Below are positions 42,568 to 57,500 of a stretch of 64,000 nucleotides of DNA, piece by piece. The stretch is taken from assembly GCA_963969365.1 (NCBI GenBank), contig OZ017752.1:1922001-1986000 (forward strand), read 5' to 3'. The notes below the pieces were generated by a model that was not told the DNA's origin, did no database searches, and saw nothing but the letters and a program-made list of their open reading frames with translations. A program made the translations under genes and the position numbers. Numbering within the stretch: position 1 is the stretch's first letter; each line of letters starts with the position of its first letter. Source of the stretch: Asterochloris sp. CNOR1 (lineage: Eukaryota > Chlorophyta > Trebouxiophyceae > Trebouxiales > Trebouxiaceae).

Positions 42568-45500
42568 TCAGTCAGATAGCGAACTGATCAAAGCAACACC
42601 ACTCAAAGTCCAATGGCTTGCAGGCTCAATGGTTGGCAAACGCACAAACATCACAAAGTTTGTGGAGTGTCCTGTCGTGGCTAGGACACCTCTGCGCTCT
42701 GCAGTTCTATACACTGGGCAGTTGTAGTGTGGGTACTGTGACATTTTGTCAACTCGTTTTGGACGCAACCACATACATGGCGCTGGAGTGAAAAGAACCT
42801 GCACAAAGAGTGGTACTGACTCAAGAGGAGCAGCAGAGACGTGTGGTGCTGTGGGATGGCATCAGTTCCATTGAGCATATGACGCAACAAGCAATACAGG
42901 CAGGTTGCGCAGCTGTACCTTTGGCTGTGACTCTGCCAGCACACGTTTCAGCGGGTCCCATCTACAGCCCTCAAGGTACAGCCCATGGATGTACACTCCT
43001 TCCTCAGCTGGGGTTGTGTACCTACAGCCATGTACTGAAAATACAGCAATCCGGTGAGGGACTGCGGCCATGCCTTGGCCAGCTGGGGCCAGGCACGCTG
43101 AGTCATTCAACAACATGACCCAGCTTGTGAGGCAGATGGGAGACGGCTGCAAGAACTGCATGCGCTGCAGCTGCTGGCATCAGACACTGCGTCACAGGCT
43201 GTTCAAGCGGCATTGCTGAACCCTTGCAATGCGGCAGGCTCTGGCTGTGCAGCAGCATCCTGGCTTCAAAAGCCAGGTTGCACGTTGTGGCCTGCTGCAC
43301 GCTGCCTCTGTGCTGGCTGCCACTGGCTGCAAGGCGGCACACCTGGCAGGCTCCATCCCCAGCATCTCATAATCGTACTCAACCATGTCGATGGGGATGG
43401 CGTGCTTGCGCGCAAAATTCTGGAGCCCAGCAGTAAGGAAGGACTGCACAAAGAAGAAGCCAGACAGCCAGAAGATGGAGGGAGCGCCGTTCTCGTACCA
43501 GCTCTGCAGCCCCACAGCTCCTGGTCAGGAGCTGTCGCAGATTGACTGCCAAAGGGCGCTAACATGTGCTGAGGAAGCCATGCTGGAGAAAGCAGGGTTG
43601 GACCCTAGAATCAGCACCGCAGGATGAGATGGCTGCTTTCTGCAAAGGGCGATACCTGTATGGAGCCCAAACACTAGATTGAGCAGGCAGGCACACTGCC
43701 ACAAGACATGGCAGTCCACAGCATTATGCCAGGCTGAGGCAGAACTTTGATGTGTTCCCACATCTACCTGCAGCATGTGCAGTCGATTGTACAGGTCTTC
43801 CAGGTAGGAGGCCAGCGGCTTGAGAGATGGGTAGGACACCTTGGCCCACAGGTCAGGCACCCGCGCCACGCTGATGCTGCGGTAGGCTGCCTCAAGCTCA
43901 GCGCTCATGACCACTAGGCCCTGCAACAGGGGCACACACTGCAGTCAGCAGGGCACAGCAGCAAAGGCAGCCCCAGGTTGCTGCCAACAGTGCCAAGCAG
44001 TCTGGGGTAGCCAGAGAAGCAGATTGCCACAAGGCCACCAGGCCCTGCAGCAGGAGCGGGTGCTGCCTCTGTTCAGCAATCTCACACAGTCCACGGCATT
44101 GCAGACAGCAGCAGGGGCCACGCACACCTTGCTGTCAGCAAAGCCCTACAAGGGTGGACCAGTCATGCCAGCACAAGTGCGATGGCTGGGCAGGCAGCCA
44201 GCATGCCGCTGCACCCTTGTGCTGCAAAGGTAACTGTGAAGCTCTCTGTAGACAGACACCACCCAACGAGCATATGCAGGGGCATCTCTTGCAAGGGCAA
44301 GGCAGAAGCCAAGCCGCTCATTCCCATGGCAGCCCATGAGTTGGAGCGTGACCAACCTGCAGCGCAAGGCTGATGTTTTTGAGGGAGTCCCGGATGACGC
44401 TGAGCAGCTTGTTGAAGCGGCTCATTTCCTGGGCCAGCATGGTGTTCATGCTGTCTTCATACTTGACCGGGTACTTGCGCTGCACCACCTCTATGTCAAA
44501 GTTGGGTGGAAGCTTGGCCAGGCACTGCGCCAAAATGCCTGCAGAGCACACCCTGTGCGTTTGCCGCATCCAGGTGGGCCCAGCAGAGTCATGTCTAGAT
44601 CTTGGCAGATCTGCCAAAGTGTGCACACACAGGCCATGCCTGGCAGTTCTGAAGAACCAATCAACATCTTGCACCTGGCAACAAGTGTACATTGCCAGGT
44701 GGTGCCCTGTCCGGAATGCGGCATGCGCAGCGGGGTGAACTGTCGACATGTGGCAGCGGGCAGGGATGCCGCCCACCAGCAATGTGCAGCTCGCTGGCAC
44801 CACCCCCCTTGCCCCCACTGCTGCCGCTCACGCTCAGCAGGGAGCTGAACATGAGGGCTGTGTCGTTCTGGTCTTTAGCAATGTCTGCGTTCTCATGCAG
44901 CCCAAAGGCCTCTGGCGCAGGATTGATGGGAAGGCCGTCTATGTACTTGAGGTAGGTTTCGTAGGGCCCTGCAAGGCAGACCAGCGTGCCAGAGGTCAGG
45001 CTTCACGTCACCATGCTCACCGGGGTTTTCCAACAAGGTGCATGCCGCACAGCATGCCTCTGTAGCCCAAGAGCCCCTGTGGCAGGCAACCAAGGACCTG
45101 CATCTGGGCATGGCACCAGGCATGGTGAGGGCGTCGCAGGTCCATATCCTCCCCAAAACAGTGAGGTGGGCAAGGGCCTGAGCTTGACTTTCAATCTGCT
45201 GCGCCACGCAGTGAAGCTTCTGCAGGTTGGCCAGGCAATCGTGAAATCTCTGTTCACATGCAGGTGAGGCGCCCACCTGGGTCCGGCGGGTAGTACAGCC
45301 CTGAAGGTGACAGCTTGTGTCGTTCCTCTGCCACCATGGCTGGGTTGTAGCACTGCTCCAGGATGGTGTTGAGCAGAATGCGGTCCTTATCATCTGTCAC
45401 ACGCCCGCCGTAGTTGCATTCCCCAGTCACATAGCGCAGCGCATTGAAGGGGATCTGCAGAGCAGTGGGTGGGACTATGTAGGGTGTGCTAGACTCTGCC

Positions 45501-48500
45501 TGTGGTGAGCTGCTACTTCCCAGGGCCGCCACGGGGCACTGCACAAGGCTTCGCGTGAGGCAGCACGTGCTTATGGTCATGCCTAAGGCTGCAGAGCATG
45601 TCCTAGGGACATGGCAGTCTCACACCACGCCCTGCACGTGCTTCACTTTGAAGCCCTGCCATGCATCTCTGACCATCACAGCTTCCTCCCTTAGGGGAAG
45701 GGTAGAGGCTGGGGTGCCAGCCTACCTCAACACTGGCCCCCAGAACAAGGTGCATCACAGCTGCAGAGCTTCTGGTGCTGTGCAGCACTGCAATCCCTGC
45801 AGGAGACTGAGCTCTGCCCCAAGCAGCCACAACTCCCCTGCCAGAGCACTTTAGCATGACTTGCTTGCCCAGTAGGCAGGTACGCCGGCGCGCTGGCCAT
45901 CAGAGCCTGGTAGTCTCAGGGAGTCTCAAGGCCCCTCTCAAGCAACAGCGGAACCCCAGCTTGCCTCAGCATTCTCGTCTAGGAACATGCGCAGCTGGCG
46001 GGCGCTGATGCGCTGGTCCCCATCGTCAAACCCGTAGGGGATGTTCCAGCCTAGGGGCCCAAATTTGCGGCGCTCCTGGATGACTGCGTGAAAGTACACC
46101 AGGCCAAACAGCAGGTTTTTGAAAACAGTGGGCTTTGTGCATCCCTCAAAGAATTCAGGGGAGCACAGCGGCTCCAGCATGTAGGAGCGTTTCATGTTCC
46201 CACGGATGCCCTGCAGCACAAGCAAACGCACAAGCTGGTATCTATATTGCGCCAGGTTCAGAAGTGACACCTTCTTCATGCATGACAGACACACACTGGG
46301 CGTTGTGTTGGCTCAATGTTGTCCCAGAGATGGGCCTGCCCCTTGCACTTGCACAGGCAGCATTGTGATGCCTGACATGCTGCAAGCCCTGTGCAGCAGG
46401 GACGGTACAACATGGGTGCACACTGAGCAGCACTGCCTGCGCAGGGGTGGTTCATGCACTGCGAGCCGATCGTGGTGGGAGCCATGCTGCCCTCACTGGT
46501 GGCAGGCAGTACCTTGGGGGGCTCGTTGGTCATCTTGACGCCGTTCTGCAGGATGTTGACAGGGAACTTGGGGCTGGGGTAACTGGTGATCCAGAGGCGG
46601 AAGTCTGCGTTGGTGGTGGTCGGGTCCAGCTGCTCACAGATCTTGTCCAGGCTGGGCATCCAGCTGGGGGCCAGATGGCAGTTCTGCAGGTGGTCTGAGC
46701 TGGTCAGGGATGAAGGTGGCAGTTCGAGTGCAGAGCTGTATGTGAGGTTAAGGGGCCAAGTGGCGGGTCCACGCCAGGCACTCAGGGACTCATGAGCACA
46801 ACATGCCCGGGAGACTGCGTCGTGAGCAGAAAATGACAGAAGCATGTAGTGCCACCCAACTCCTCAACAGACACATCAGGTGATAGACTGCGGCACATCT
46901 GGGCAGGACTCCCAGCATGAGTGTGTTGGTTACTGAGTGTGGCTTCTTGCTCAGCTTGCAGGCGGCTGCTGAGATCACAGTTTGCGCTGGAAGGCTGGCG
47001 CCTAGAGATTCAAAGACACCAAGCTCACCTGCAACACGACCCAGTTGCCAGCCGAGACTGCCTCTGAGATCATGGCAGCAGCCTTGGGGCCCTGCCCCTG
47101 CCCAAGGGAGATGGTGCTGAGCCGCGAGCCCATCTCCCTCTCGCCAGCAAACTGCAGCAGGGCTGCCGTGGGGTCGGACCCCGCGGACAGCACAAAGATG
47201 AGGGGCGTGGTGGGGTTGGAGTCTGCATAGCAGGCGCCCAGGTCGAAGACAGGGGGCTCCACGAAACGCTTGCCCAGCTGGGACTCCACAAAGTCTTGCA
47301 CTGCTGGCACCACCTTGTCAGGCCTGCACCAAAGGCAGAGTGAGGGTGAGAGGCGACTTCCATGCGGGCTCCTGGGGTGCCAGGACTGGCGGGCCTGGGA
47401 ACAATGGAGTGCTTCTGCCTGTGGGCTGGGCACGCCATGGACATCAAACCTGCTCACGACACAGACTGCCAGACTGTCGCATGTTTATTTGATGCATGCA
47501 TCCAGATGCTGGGGTCTCAACAGGGAGCCAGCCCTCACCTGATGCACCGGACAATCAGGACCTTGCGGAAGGGGGACAGCAGCTCAAAGCCGTGGGGCAT
47601 GTTGACTGATGCAGGAGATGAGCTGTCATAGAGTGGCTTCCAGGAGTTGGCATCCTTGACAAAGGACTCCGCGAGGCCCTGCATGACATCACACTACAGC
47701 TGGGGACATCATCAAGTGTCTGCTGCCACGTGGCGCATCTTGCCTGAGATGGATGGCTGGCTGTCGAGTCGGAAATTGCTCATTCTGTGTGCTGTCTCAC
47801 CTTGAAGCTGGGCAGCTTGCTGAGCCGGCACAGCTCTTTCCAGGCCCTGTCTACCAGCCACTCAGGGGCCGGGTTGGGCGTGGGATCTGCCTCGCCAAGC
47901 CCGCGAGTGAGCAGGAACATCCATTCATCAGGGTCCACATTGCCCTGGAAAACCAGCAGCAATTATTGAAACGCCTTGGAACTGCGACATGTGCTGGCAG
48001 CGTGGAGTATGTCAGCATGGGATTCATGGCCAAGAGCTAGCCTGCTGCTGCTGGCCACATTGGCTGCGGCAGTCAGCAAGCACAAAGGGAAGCTAGCTTG
48101 CAATTCCTGCTCACCCAAGCTGCTGTAGGTGTCGCAGCGGCGGCTTGCACACAGAAGCCCAGCACGAGCACACAAACAAGCACAACAGACTGCGGCGGAT
48201 GATAGCAGGTCAGGCCGTCACCCAGGCCTTTGTGACACGGAAAAGCACAGCAGGAAGGCAAGCCGCAGCTGGTCATCCTGGACAGGGCATCACTGCAGTT
48301 GTTGCAGGGCAGCCCCGCACCCGAGCCTCCATGATGCGCGAGCACAGCAGGAAGGCGAACAGCAGCTTGTCCTTCTCAAACAGGCTGCGGCAGATGTTGC
48401 AGTACAGGGCGTAGGTGAAGTGATTGTGGATGTGGTGCAGCCTCTGGGGCACATCGTCCACCTGGACCGCAGCTGCCACTGATCCCACAAACAGGTTGAC

Positions 48501-51500
48501 AAACCAGGGCAGGCTGTACTGGTACATGGGGTCGATGTTGGCCAGGTCTGCAGAGGGGGCGTCAGCACAGATCAGTGGCAGATTTGCAGCAAGACAATGT
48601 CTGCAGTGGCAGGTGCAGCACACTATTCTGTGCTTACATTACAGCTGAGTGCATGCCCTCATTGTGCATAAGAGCAGCACCCTGGCAGCAGAAAGGTGGA
48701 GAAGCGTAGGCTGCATGCTCTCAAGGCCTGAGCATTGCAGGCGGCATGCCTCAGGGGAGGGAAGGCAGAGGGCGCTGTGCACGATAAGCACGGCACTTCC
48801 ACCTGAGATGCAGAAGAACAGGATGGCTGTATAGTCGCCGCAGGGCTTGTAGGCCGTCCTGGCGCGCTCGATCTCCTGCTCTGTCTGCTCAGCCACCTTC
48901 TGCTTGTTAGTGATCTCATTACCCAGCCCCTTGGCCTCTGTGATAACCGAGATGGCGCTCTCATCCTCCAGGATGTTGCCCTCAGAGGCAGACAGGATCT
49001 GCAGGCCGCCAGCACGGCAGTGAGCTCCCATGTCGCAATGCCCTCATGAGGCTGACAGGTCAGGCCGCCCAGCAGCAAGCAAGATCTGATGCTGCACAGT
49101 GGGGCTCTGCCAAGTGTGCCTGCAGGGGCCTTATAAGAAGTGGGCTGCGCTCTCAGAACGATGAGCGGCTCCACAGACACCCATCACCACAACACTGAGG
49201 CTGCAGGCCATGGCGTTGCAGAGGATGCAGTCAGATTTCTCAGTGTCCTTGGCCGTGCTGCTCCATGCCACGCTGCAGGCAACGCAGGCAATTGAAGTGC
49301 TTTGCTTCAACAGCCCGTCCGCCACATGAGCCTCTGCACTAGGGCCCGTATTGCAGCTGGCAGGGTTCCCGCGCCCACCTCCAAGATCTTGTCTTCGATC
49401 TCCTTCAGGCGCCGCTTATTGTCTGCGCTCTGTACCACCAGCTCGTTGCGCTGCTCCTCCAGATCAGGCCGTTCCTTGGCCACCACCACACCTACATGCC
49501 AGAACGTGTTGATGCTTGTGAAGCTCTGCTGATGCGACCAGTTGGTGCCGTTCAGTGCAACTTGCCCACCACATCTGCACCACAACAGGCCTGCCACTGC
49601 CTTCTGTTGTTTCTTTGACATGCTGGGGAGGCTGGCATTTTATCGGCTGTGTGCCCATGCCACAGCACGCATCTTCAAAGCACAGGGCACTTGCTGACAG
49701 TTGGCACAGTAACACTGAGACTGCGCATGTCCCCTGCGGTCGAGACATGGTGTCCAGCTTTGTTTAAGGCTAGCTCCCTGCAATGCAAGTTGCTCACCCA
49801 GCATTTGGTCGCTGAGACCAGCAGGCGTGATCATGAAGTTGAGCAGGGTGACCTTGACCGCCACCTCTGGCAGGTAGTGGGGGTTGCGCAGCTTGGTGGT
49901 GATGTAGAACCTGAACTCGGCGCTGTACTCGACGGTGCTGTCGCCCAGACGGATGCAGTCAACACCTGCAGGTGCACAGCATGGCGTTGTTGGCCATGCT
50001 AGCGGTGGCTACACAAAGCTGACATGGCAGCACAACACACGATGCCAGCAGCACCCACATCAAGCTTGGGTAGCTCTGCCAGCCTCGTCTTGCAGGAGCT
50101 AGGCTCATAGCAGAGAGGGCGCAACGTGACAGCATTACTCACCCCTGGCCTGGAGACCATGAGCAGCCCCATTCAATTTGGCAGCAGCATGCCACAACAT
50201 CACAAACTATGAGCAGCAGAAGCCACCCCACAGCAGCGCTTACCCCCAGACTTGAAGACCTGCTTGAGCAGGAGGGACTCCAGGGAGGGGTCCAGCTCCT
50301 CTGCAACATTCTCCAGCAGGACTGGAAGCCCGAACTGGATGGCATTCTCCAGCGTGCGTAGGTACTCGCCACCCTCAGACAGCTTGATCACCTGCAGGGA
50401 GGCGTGGAGTGCGCAGTGGCTAGACACATCAGGCAGGAGGACCCTCACCAAATTTGTCAGATCTCAAGGTCATGTTGGGGCGCTTGCTGCAAGACATGCA
50501 GCGCTTGCTGTTGGGCAGTGAAGTGCTGGCTCATGCTTACCAGGGGTGGCAGCAGTGCATTTGCAGGCACTGTGAGCTGGGCTCCTGCTGGGCGCTCAGA
50601 TGCAATGCAGAGCAGTGTGTCCTGATGCTGGACAGAGACAGTGGCAGGCAGACTAGGCTGAACCTGGTCAGCACAGCTGCTGTGCACATGCCTGCAGGTT
50701 GGCGCTGCGCTTTAAATTCTTTATCCACTTGTTAGCCTGGCCCTGGGGGTCAATCATGAGGGGCCACCGCCTTGCGTTGGCGACCACAATGCCATTGTCG
50801 ATGGACAGGGAATCGTTGGGCAGTCCAGCAATGAGCCACTCTCGGATCTTGACTGGCACGCCCAGCACAGCCGTGAGGGAGAAGGTGGGGCTGTGAGGAA
50901 TGTTTAGCTGGGTACAGAGCTGCACCAATTCGCCAGTCAGGCGCTGCCTGCACCAGAGATCAGATTACTTCAGCGATCTGCACCACTAATCAGTATGTCA
51001 ATGGGCGGCACCAGCATCATGTGAGCTGCTCTGGCAATTGGTGTGCAACTGGTGTGCCAGCAGCAATCTGAGAGCAACTCAGGCACCAAATGGCCTGCCA
51101 GCTGCCGGCGGCGGCCCTGTGAGGCCGGCGCAACGAAGAAATGCAGGCGTGCCTGAAGGCCGAGGTGAAGGCGCCCAGGTAGGCAATGACAGCAGCTGCG
51201 ACCACCATGTCGCCGGTGAGGTTGACGGCGGCATTCTGCAGCCTCTCTGCTGTCTCTGTCCACCTGACCTGCAGGCATGCACACACCGCAACTTAGGCCT
51301 GTCTGCCACACAGCTTGCCATGCAGCAGCAGCACATGCTGAAGTAGAATTACAAAGGTATGCTAGCTATGCAAGAGCCTGCCATTCAGCCAGGCTTCATG
51401 GGTTTGGCAGACATGCGAAGGAAGCACTGCAGGCTCGCCGAGCAGCAGGTCAAGATGGTGTCACTTGCCTTTTCTCCACCCAGGCCCCCAATGAGCTTCT

Positions 51501-54500
51501 CCGCCCGCTCCAGCTTAACGCTGCACAGCTGGACCTCTGCCTCCAGCTTGTTCTTCTTGTCAGTGTTGCTGCTCAGCTCATTCTCCATGCCAGCCAGCTT
51601 GTCCAGCAGTTCCTGCAGGTTTGCCAACTATTAGCACTGCCTCTGCTGGACAAGCCAGCCCACCAGAATGCATGCTCTAACGGCATTGCTGGTGTGTGAA
51701 AGCAGGCATGCTGCCAAGAACCACACCAGGTGCCGCTAGAGCTGCATGACTGCCAGCTATTAAGCCAGCCCAGAGGCCGGCATGCAGCAGGCAAGCCCAT
51801 TTCATAGATCAAGGGGCATGCTGCCTCACTTCAAAATTCATGCTCCACCCAAGGTGCCCTTTTGAGGAGCCACCACTGGTGCCCACCTTGAGCTCCGCCT
51901 GCTTGGCCCGCAGGCCTACCATGACGCCCTCATATTGATCCTCTGCCTCTTTCAGGGCAGCCTTCTTGGGCGCCACCACCTTGGCCACCTGCAGCAAGGC
52001 CAGCTTGGGCATGTACATCACCCGCCTTGCTGTTTAAATGCCACAATGAGAGCAGTTCCTCAGGCTTCCATGCTTTCATGGGGCCTCAAAGAAATTAGGC
52101 AAGAGTGCCTTTCCAGAGACCCTTCCAGGCAAGAGCCTTCCTCGTGGCCCACTCACAGGGTTACTGCCAGGGTCAGGGTGCCGGAATGTTGCACAGCTCC
52201 TCCAGTGCCATCAAGAGGCGCTGGCAACCCATTTATGCGTGGCTGCAGGCGCACCTTGTCGTAGGAAGACATAGCGTGCACCCACTTGCACATCCCCTCT
52301 GCAGCTGGTGAGGCCTTCTTGGCATTTTCAGGGGTGAACCCCTCGTTTGTCAGGTAGGTGGACCTGCAGGCAGAATTCTGAGCTTCAGTCTGCACTAGGC
52401 AATGGATCAGCTCACGGCAGTATGCACTGCTGCAGGTGGCTGTTCTAGACATGGACTGCTGACAATACAGTAACAGGCACAGTCATCGGGGACCTCCAAA
52501 GCACTGACCTGATCTTGTCAATGATCTTGGGGGGTATATTGTCCTTGTCATAGGACTTGAGCTTGCCCAGAAAGTCTTTCTCATTCAGCAGCGCCACAGA
52601 GGGCTTCCAGTAGTCATTGACGGGCTTGCCAGCGTCATCCTTGGCCTTTGCTGGCTTCACATCCAGAATGACGCACACTGTCTGCAATCAGAGCAGGAGG
52701 CTGAGCCCCACCAAGCAGCCAGTGAGCCTGCTTGGCAAGTCACGCTGCACCATGCCTGCCCAATGCCTGGCACAGTCCAGGACCATCTGACAATGAAAGG
52801 AGTGCTGCGGCACCACAAAGAAGCCATCCTCAGATTGGGCTGGTCTGCAGTATGGCTGCCCTATTGCAGCTCGCCACAGCCCTGCTGCTATGTGCCAGGT
52901 CCTGCTGCCAGTCTTAGCCCACCAGCTATATTTAACCCACCCAAGCACAGCCTAACAAGGACTCAGTGGTGCTGGCGCTCACCTCCATGACAAGCTTGAT
53001 GGCACCTGGAGGGTTGCCCAGCTTGCGGATGTAGGCGATGTCAGCCTCCTTGATGGTGTCCAGGGCAGCCAGGGCATCGTTCAATATGGGCATCGCAACA
53101 GCCAGCTCAGCCTCGCACTCATCCTTGATTTTGCGCGCCACATCAGCCTACGGGCCCAGCAGCTGAGATGAAGACTACATTGCCCTTGGTAGTCAAGTGA
53201 AACCCTTGAACGGGACGCTCGATTGAGCAGGCATGCTTAGGTTGTGCCGAGCTGTATGCTTTGGGCCTGAGCAGTCAAGTTCTGTCTGCGAGCTGCACCA
53301 TTTCAGCTGGCAGCTTACAACTGCTGCCCTGCTGCGCCATGTATAGGGTGCGCAATTCATGCTAAGTGTGCTCATGACCCAAAAGGCTATGCCTCGCCCA
53401 CCTGCTGCTGTGCAGCGGCCTCGTCGACCTTGACGGCAGATGCCTTGGGCTCCACCACCTCCTGCTTCTCCTTGGCAATGCGCTCCATCATGCCCTCCAC
53501 CTCACCCACAGTGGCAATCAGCTGGGGCTGAAGGTCCTGCACCACAGGAGAAACCCATGGTGGGGCGAGGATCCTTCACTGTTTCGACAGCATGGGACGA
53601 GCTTACAGCACAACCAGGGCCTGTGGCAGTGAACTGGTGATCAGAGCCTTGCACAGGACTGACCTGAATGCCACAGAGAGGCAAGGCGGGAACTTCATGA
53701 CATGCACAGCCATGTACAATGACAAGTGGTCAAGGCAGACATGCTGGCGCCGTGCACAGCCCTGTTGACATGACTACTTACCCTGAGCTCCTGTTGCATG
53801 GTGGCAACCTGGGCTGCGCTGCTCTGCAGCTTGTCCAGCCCCACAGTGTACCGGCTGAGCGTGAGGCTGTTCTCAGCTCGCTTGGCATTGAGCAGGCGGG
53901 CAAACATGCTGATGAGCTCCAGGTAGCTGGTGGGGGTAACATAGTTGAAGCGCCCCAACTCAGATCTGAACTGCTCGCTAGCGTCACGCATCTGCAGAAG
54001 CGATCAGTCCATGTTGAGCTTTGTCGCTGACGCCACTGTTGGTGCGCTCAGCAGGGAGCAGCAGGCGACATGCATCGCTCTGGACGAGGTGGGTCACGCA
54101 AGTGGTTGGTGTTGCCAGGGGCTGTGCTCTTGATGCAGCTGGCCTGGCAGGCAGCCTGAGATGCTGTTCTGCTGCTCCAGCATTGCAAGTGTTCTACCTC
54201 ATGGCAGACTTGACTCAGCAGTGGCATCCTGCTGCTGACAGGGGCTGCCGCAGGACACCAGATCTGCCATTAAGCTGTCTCAAATTGTGCTGTCTCAAAA
54301 TGCTGGAGACTTGAGGTCAGCAGAGGAGGGCTGGACACATACCACCTGCTAAGGCGCAGCTCACCATGCGGTGCACTGACTGGCAGAGCTCTACCAGGCT
54401 GCCACGCACATCGTCTGTGAGGTCCATCTCCTTCAGGAACTTGTAGGCCACAGCCTCCAAAGCGTCCTTGGGCCAGACCTGCAGCCAGGCGGCTTGGGTC

Positions 54501-57500
54501 AAAGAATTTGCTGCCAGCAAGCTGTCTGCCGCGGCCAGTGCCTTGAGAGGGACCCACAGGAGCTGTACGCAGACGCAATTTGCCCCAAGATGGGTTTTAT
54601 TGCCTGGTCTGCCTTGTGCACAGCCGTCTGAGCGCAGCCCAGGCAGTATGCACTGCAGGGACAGACCTGGAACCAGTCGATGGTGCAGCAGTTGATGAGG
54701 GAGGGGTTCTGGCGCAGCCTGTCGCGAAAGGCGTTGCCGATGGGGCTCATGCAGAGCACCACGTGCAGGCGCTGGCGGCACTGCTCCACAAAGTAGCCCC
54801 ACAGCTCCACCGGGGTCTCCAGGCCCCTTTTGGAGGCGGCTGGGCGCACCATCTCTAGAACCTGCAGGGACGATAGAAGCTGTCGCATTGTTTCGCTGCA
54901 GCCCTGTTCAAGGACTCCTCTTGGGCGTGCCCACCCTGGTGGCTGGGGCTAGAACCGAGCCTGGACTTGAGGGAACCCCATAGTGGGGAGCAACCCACAT
55001 GGGCAGGGTCACTTTGCACACAACACTGCCAGCTGTCCTCTATAACTGCACGCACAGGGGTTGCAATTGCTGGGAACTCTTTGCCACCTGCATCTTCTCA
55101 TCGCTGGGGAACATGTTGGGCACCTCCCCGCTGTTTAGAAGGTTGTTGATGTCCTCAACAAAGGCCTCGTCCTTGATCTGGGTGTCGCTGAAGAGGAAGA
55201 CGCTGGACTTGTCCTCACCTGCAGGCAGCCACCTCAATCTGCAGGTCATGGTCAAATGGTATCTGCACGGCTGCAGGATCTGGGAAAGCGGCATGTGGCC
55301 TGCCGGCCTGCATATGCGGTTGCAGGGTATTGGTTCCACCTGCCTGCAAGTCGCAGAGAGTGTTTGGTCTGGCTGCAGATGCAAGGCAGGTCAGTTGCAG
55401 CTGGCTGGGCTGCACACAAGGGTCCCAGCCTACCTCCAGCCCTGCGCAGAATCCTTTTCAGATCCTCGCGCCACTCCAGCTTGCCATAGCTCTTTGAGAT
55501 CTCGACCTGCAGGAGCATGAACCATCAGATCCTGCTGAGCTCTGGATGGGCCCAAACAGCACAAATATGTTGCAGGAGCTGGCAGGAGAGTTTCATTGGG
55601 TCTGCAGGTGACATGCTTTGCAGGCCTCAGAACATAAGAAGCAGTCTGCAGCTGACCTGGAAAACGTCCTGGCCACAGATGAAGGCAGCAAGCCGGGTCA
55701 GGCTCTGCCTGCCGCTGCCCCCCACACCGACCAGCAGCATGTTACCGCCTGGCTGCTTGAGCACGCGGCAAATGCGGCTGACGTGCTCCACAGCAAACAG
55801 GAACATGGCCAGGTCCATGGGGCGCTTGCTCATGCCTGCATTGGAAATTTTCATAAAAGATCTGGACATTGACACAGGCAGGTGCAGTGGCTGGCCAGCA
55901 ACAACAGTACGACTGCAGAGAACTCCAGCCTGCGTCATAGGCAGCTTTGCAAGCACAGCTGACCTTGCCAGCATCAGTATCATGGAAGCTGTTTGACAAG
56001 CACAAGATGCGCTGAGCAGCATGCCATGTCCAGTGTTGACAGTGCAGCCTCTCACCATTGTGGTCCACCAGGTAGCCCTCCATTGTGCTGATGAGGGCCT
56101 GTGCGTCTGAGACTTCAGCATACTGCCTCTCATTGGGCTCTGCAGCTGTGTTCATGTAGTCGCCAAAGAGGCAGCGGCGCATCTCCTCTCCGCTGATGGG
56201 GCTGCCCTTGGCGGGCGCCAGGCCAGCAAACAAGGTGTCAAAGTCGTCACCCAGGTGCTGACTGGTTGTGGTTTTGACCTGCAGGGCGGGAGGAGGTGTT
56301 GCTTGCTACCAGCTGCTCCAGCATAATCACCTTGATGCAGCGCACATGCGGATGATGCCTCAAAGACCAGCGATGCCAGCAAGGGGTTCAGTCTCTGGGG
56401 CAGCACAGTCCTCCGTGCCCACACTCGCAATACTGATCATTGACACTGGAGTGGCCTGGACCTGAGGTGTAACCCAGGAGGGGCAAATGAGGCCATGTCA
56501 CTGAATGCCTGCAGCAAAGCAGAGGGCATGCACACCTGCTGGAGCAGCCAGACACGCTCTGCGTCGTCCACCAGCCGGTCGCAGAAAACGCGGAAGACCT
56601 CGTGCACCCAAAGGCGCTTGTACACTGCGCTCTGCCCCTCGCTAGGCAGGGAGGTGGGCGGCAGCATCATGACGCCCTGCATCGGCAGCAGGGGAAGAAC
56701 TGCGCTCAACATGCTGAGAGCAAACTTCCGACAATGCTCATGCAGCACAACATTCACAATGTCCACCACACCTGATGTCCAGGCGGCATGCCTGGGGTAT
56801 CAGCTGCCAGCACCTGCTTGTGCAGGCAGGGGTTTGGCACTGACAGGCAGGCTCCCAGGCTGCCAACTCCTCTCCCTCACTGGGTGATGGACGTGCTGTG
56901 ACCTCGCTGTGGCTCCCACCTGAATGACGCGAGCAAAGTCCCGCAAATTGAAGGTGTAGTGGCTCTTGGTGGGCGTTGGCAGCAGCTTGCTCATGGACTG
57001 GCTGTAGATGTCCAGAGTGGCTACAATGATGCCGGCACCCAGCTTCTTGCAGGGCTCAGGGAAGCCCTTGGAGGTCAGGTGCCAGTCCAGGATGGTTTTA
57101 AAGATGGTGACCAGCGTGTCATTGGTCACCTGTGCAACAAGAGGCATGGGAGCTGAGAGGGCCCTGACCTGGATGGTGTACTGGTCTGCAGCAGCAAGCG
57201 CAGCAGTCCTCTGGACCAGCTGCTTGGATATGTCAAGGAGCCAGGCACAAAATGCTGCAGCACTGAACTCCTGCAGAGCTTGCTGTGTGAGGCGGCAAGG
57301 TGCCTTGACATGCAGGGGACACCGAAACTGTCACCTTGAGCTTATCTGCTCAAGCAAATGTCTGCTGCAGTCACCTGGCTGAGTGCCAGGATGTGGTAGT
57401 GCCTGAGGTAGCGGTCTGTGACAAACGAGCGGCCACCGCCTGGGGGCCCCATTGCTGACACAAACTGCACATCTGTCATACTGCGGAAGCTGTTGTCCCG

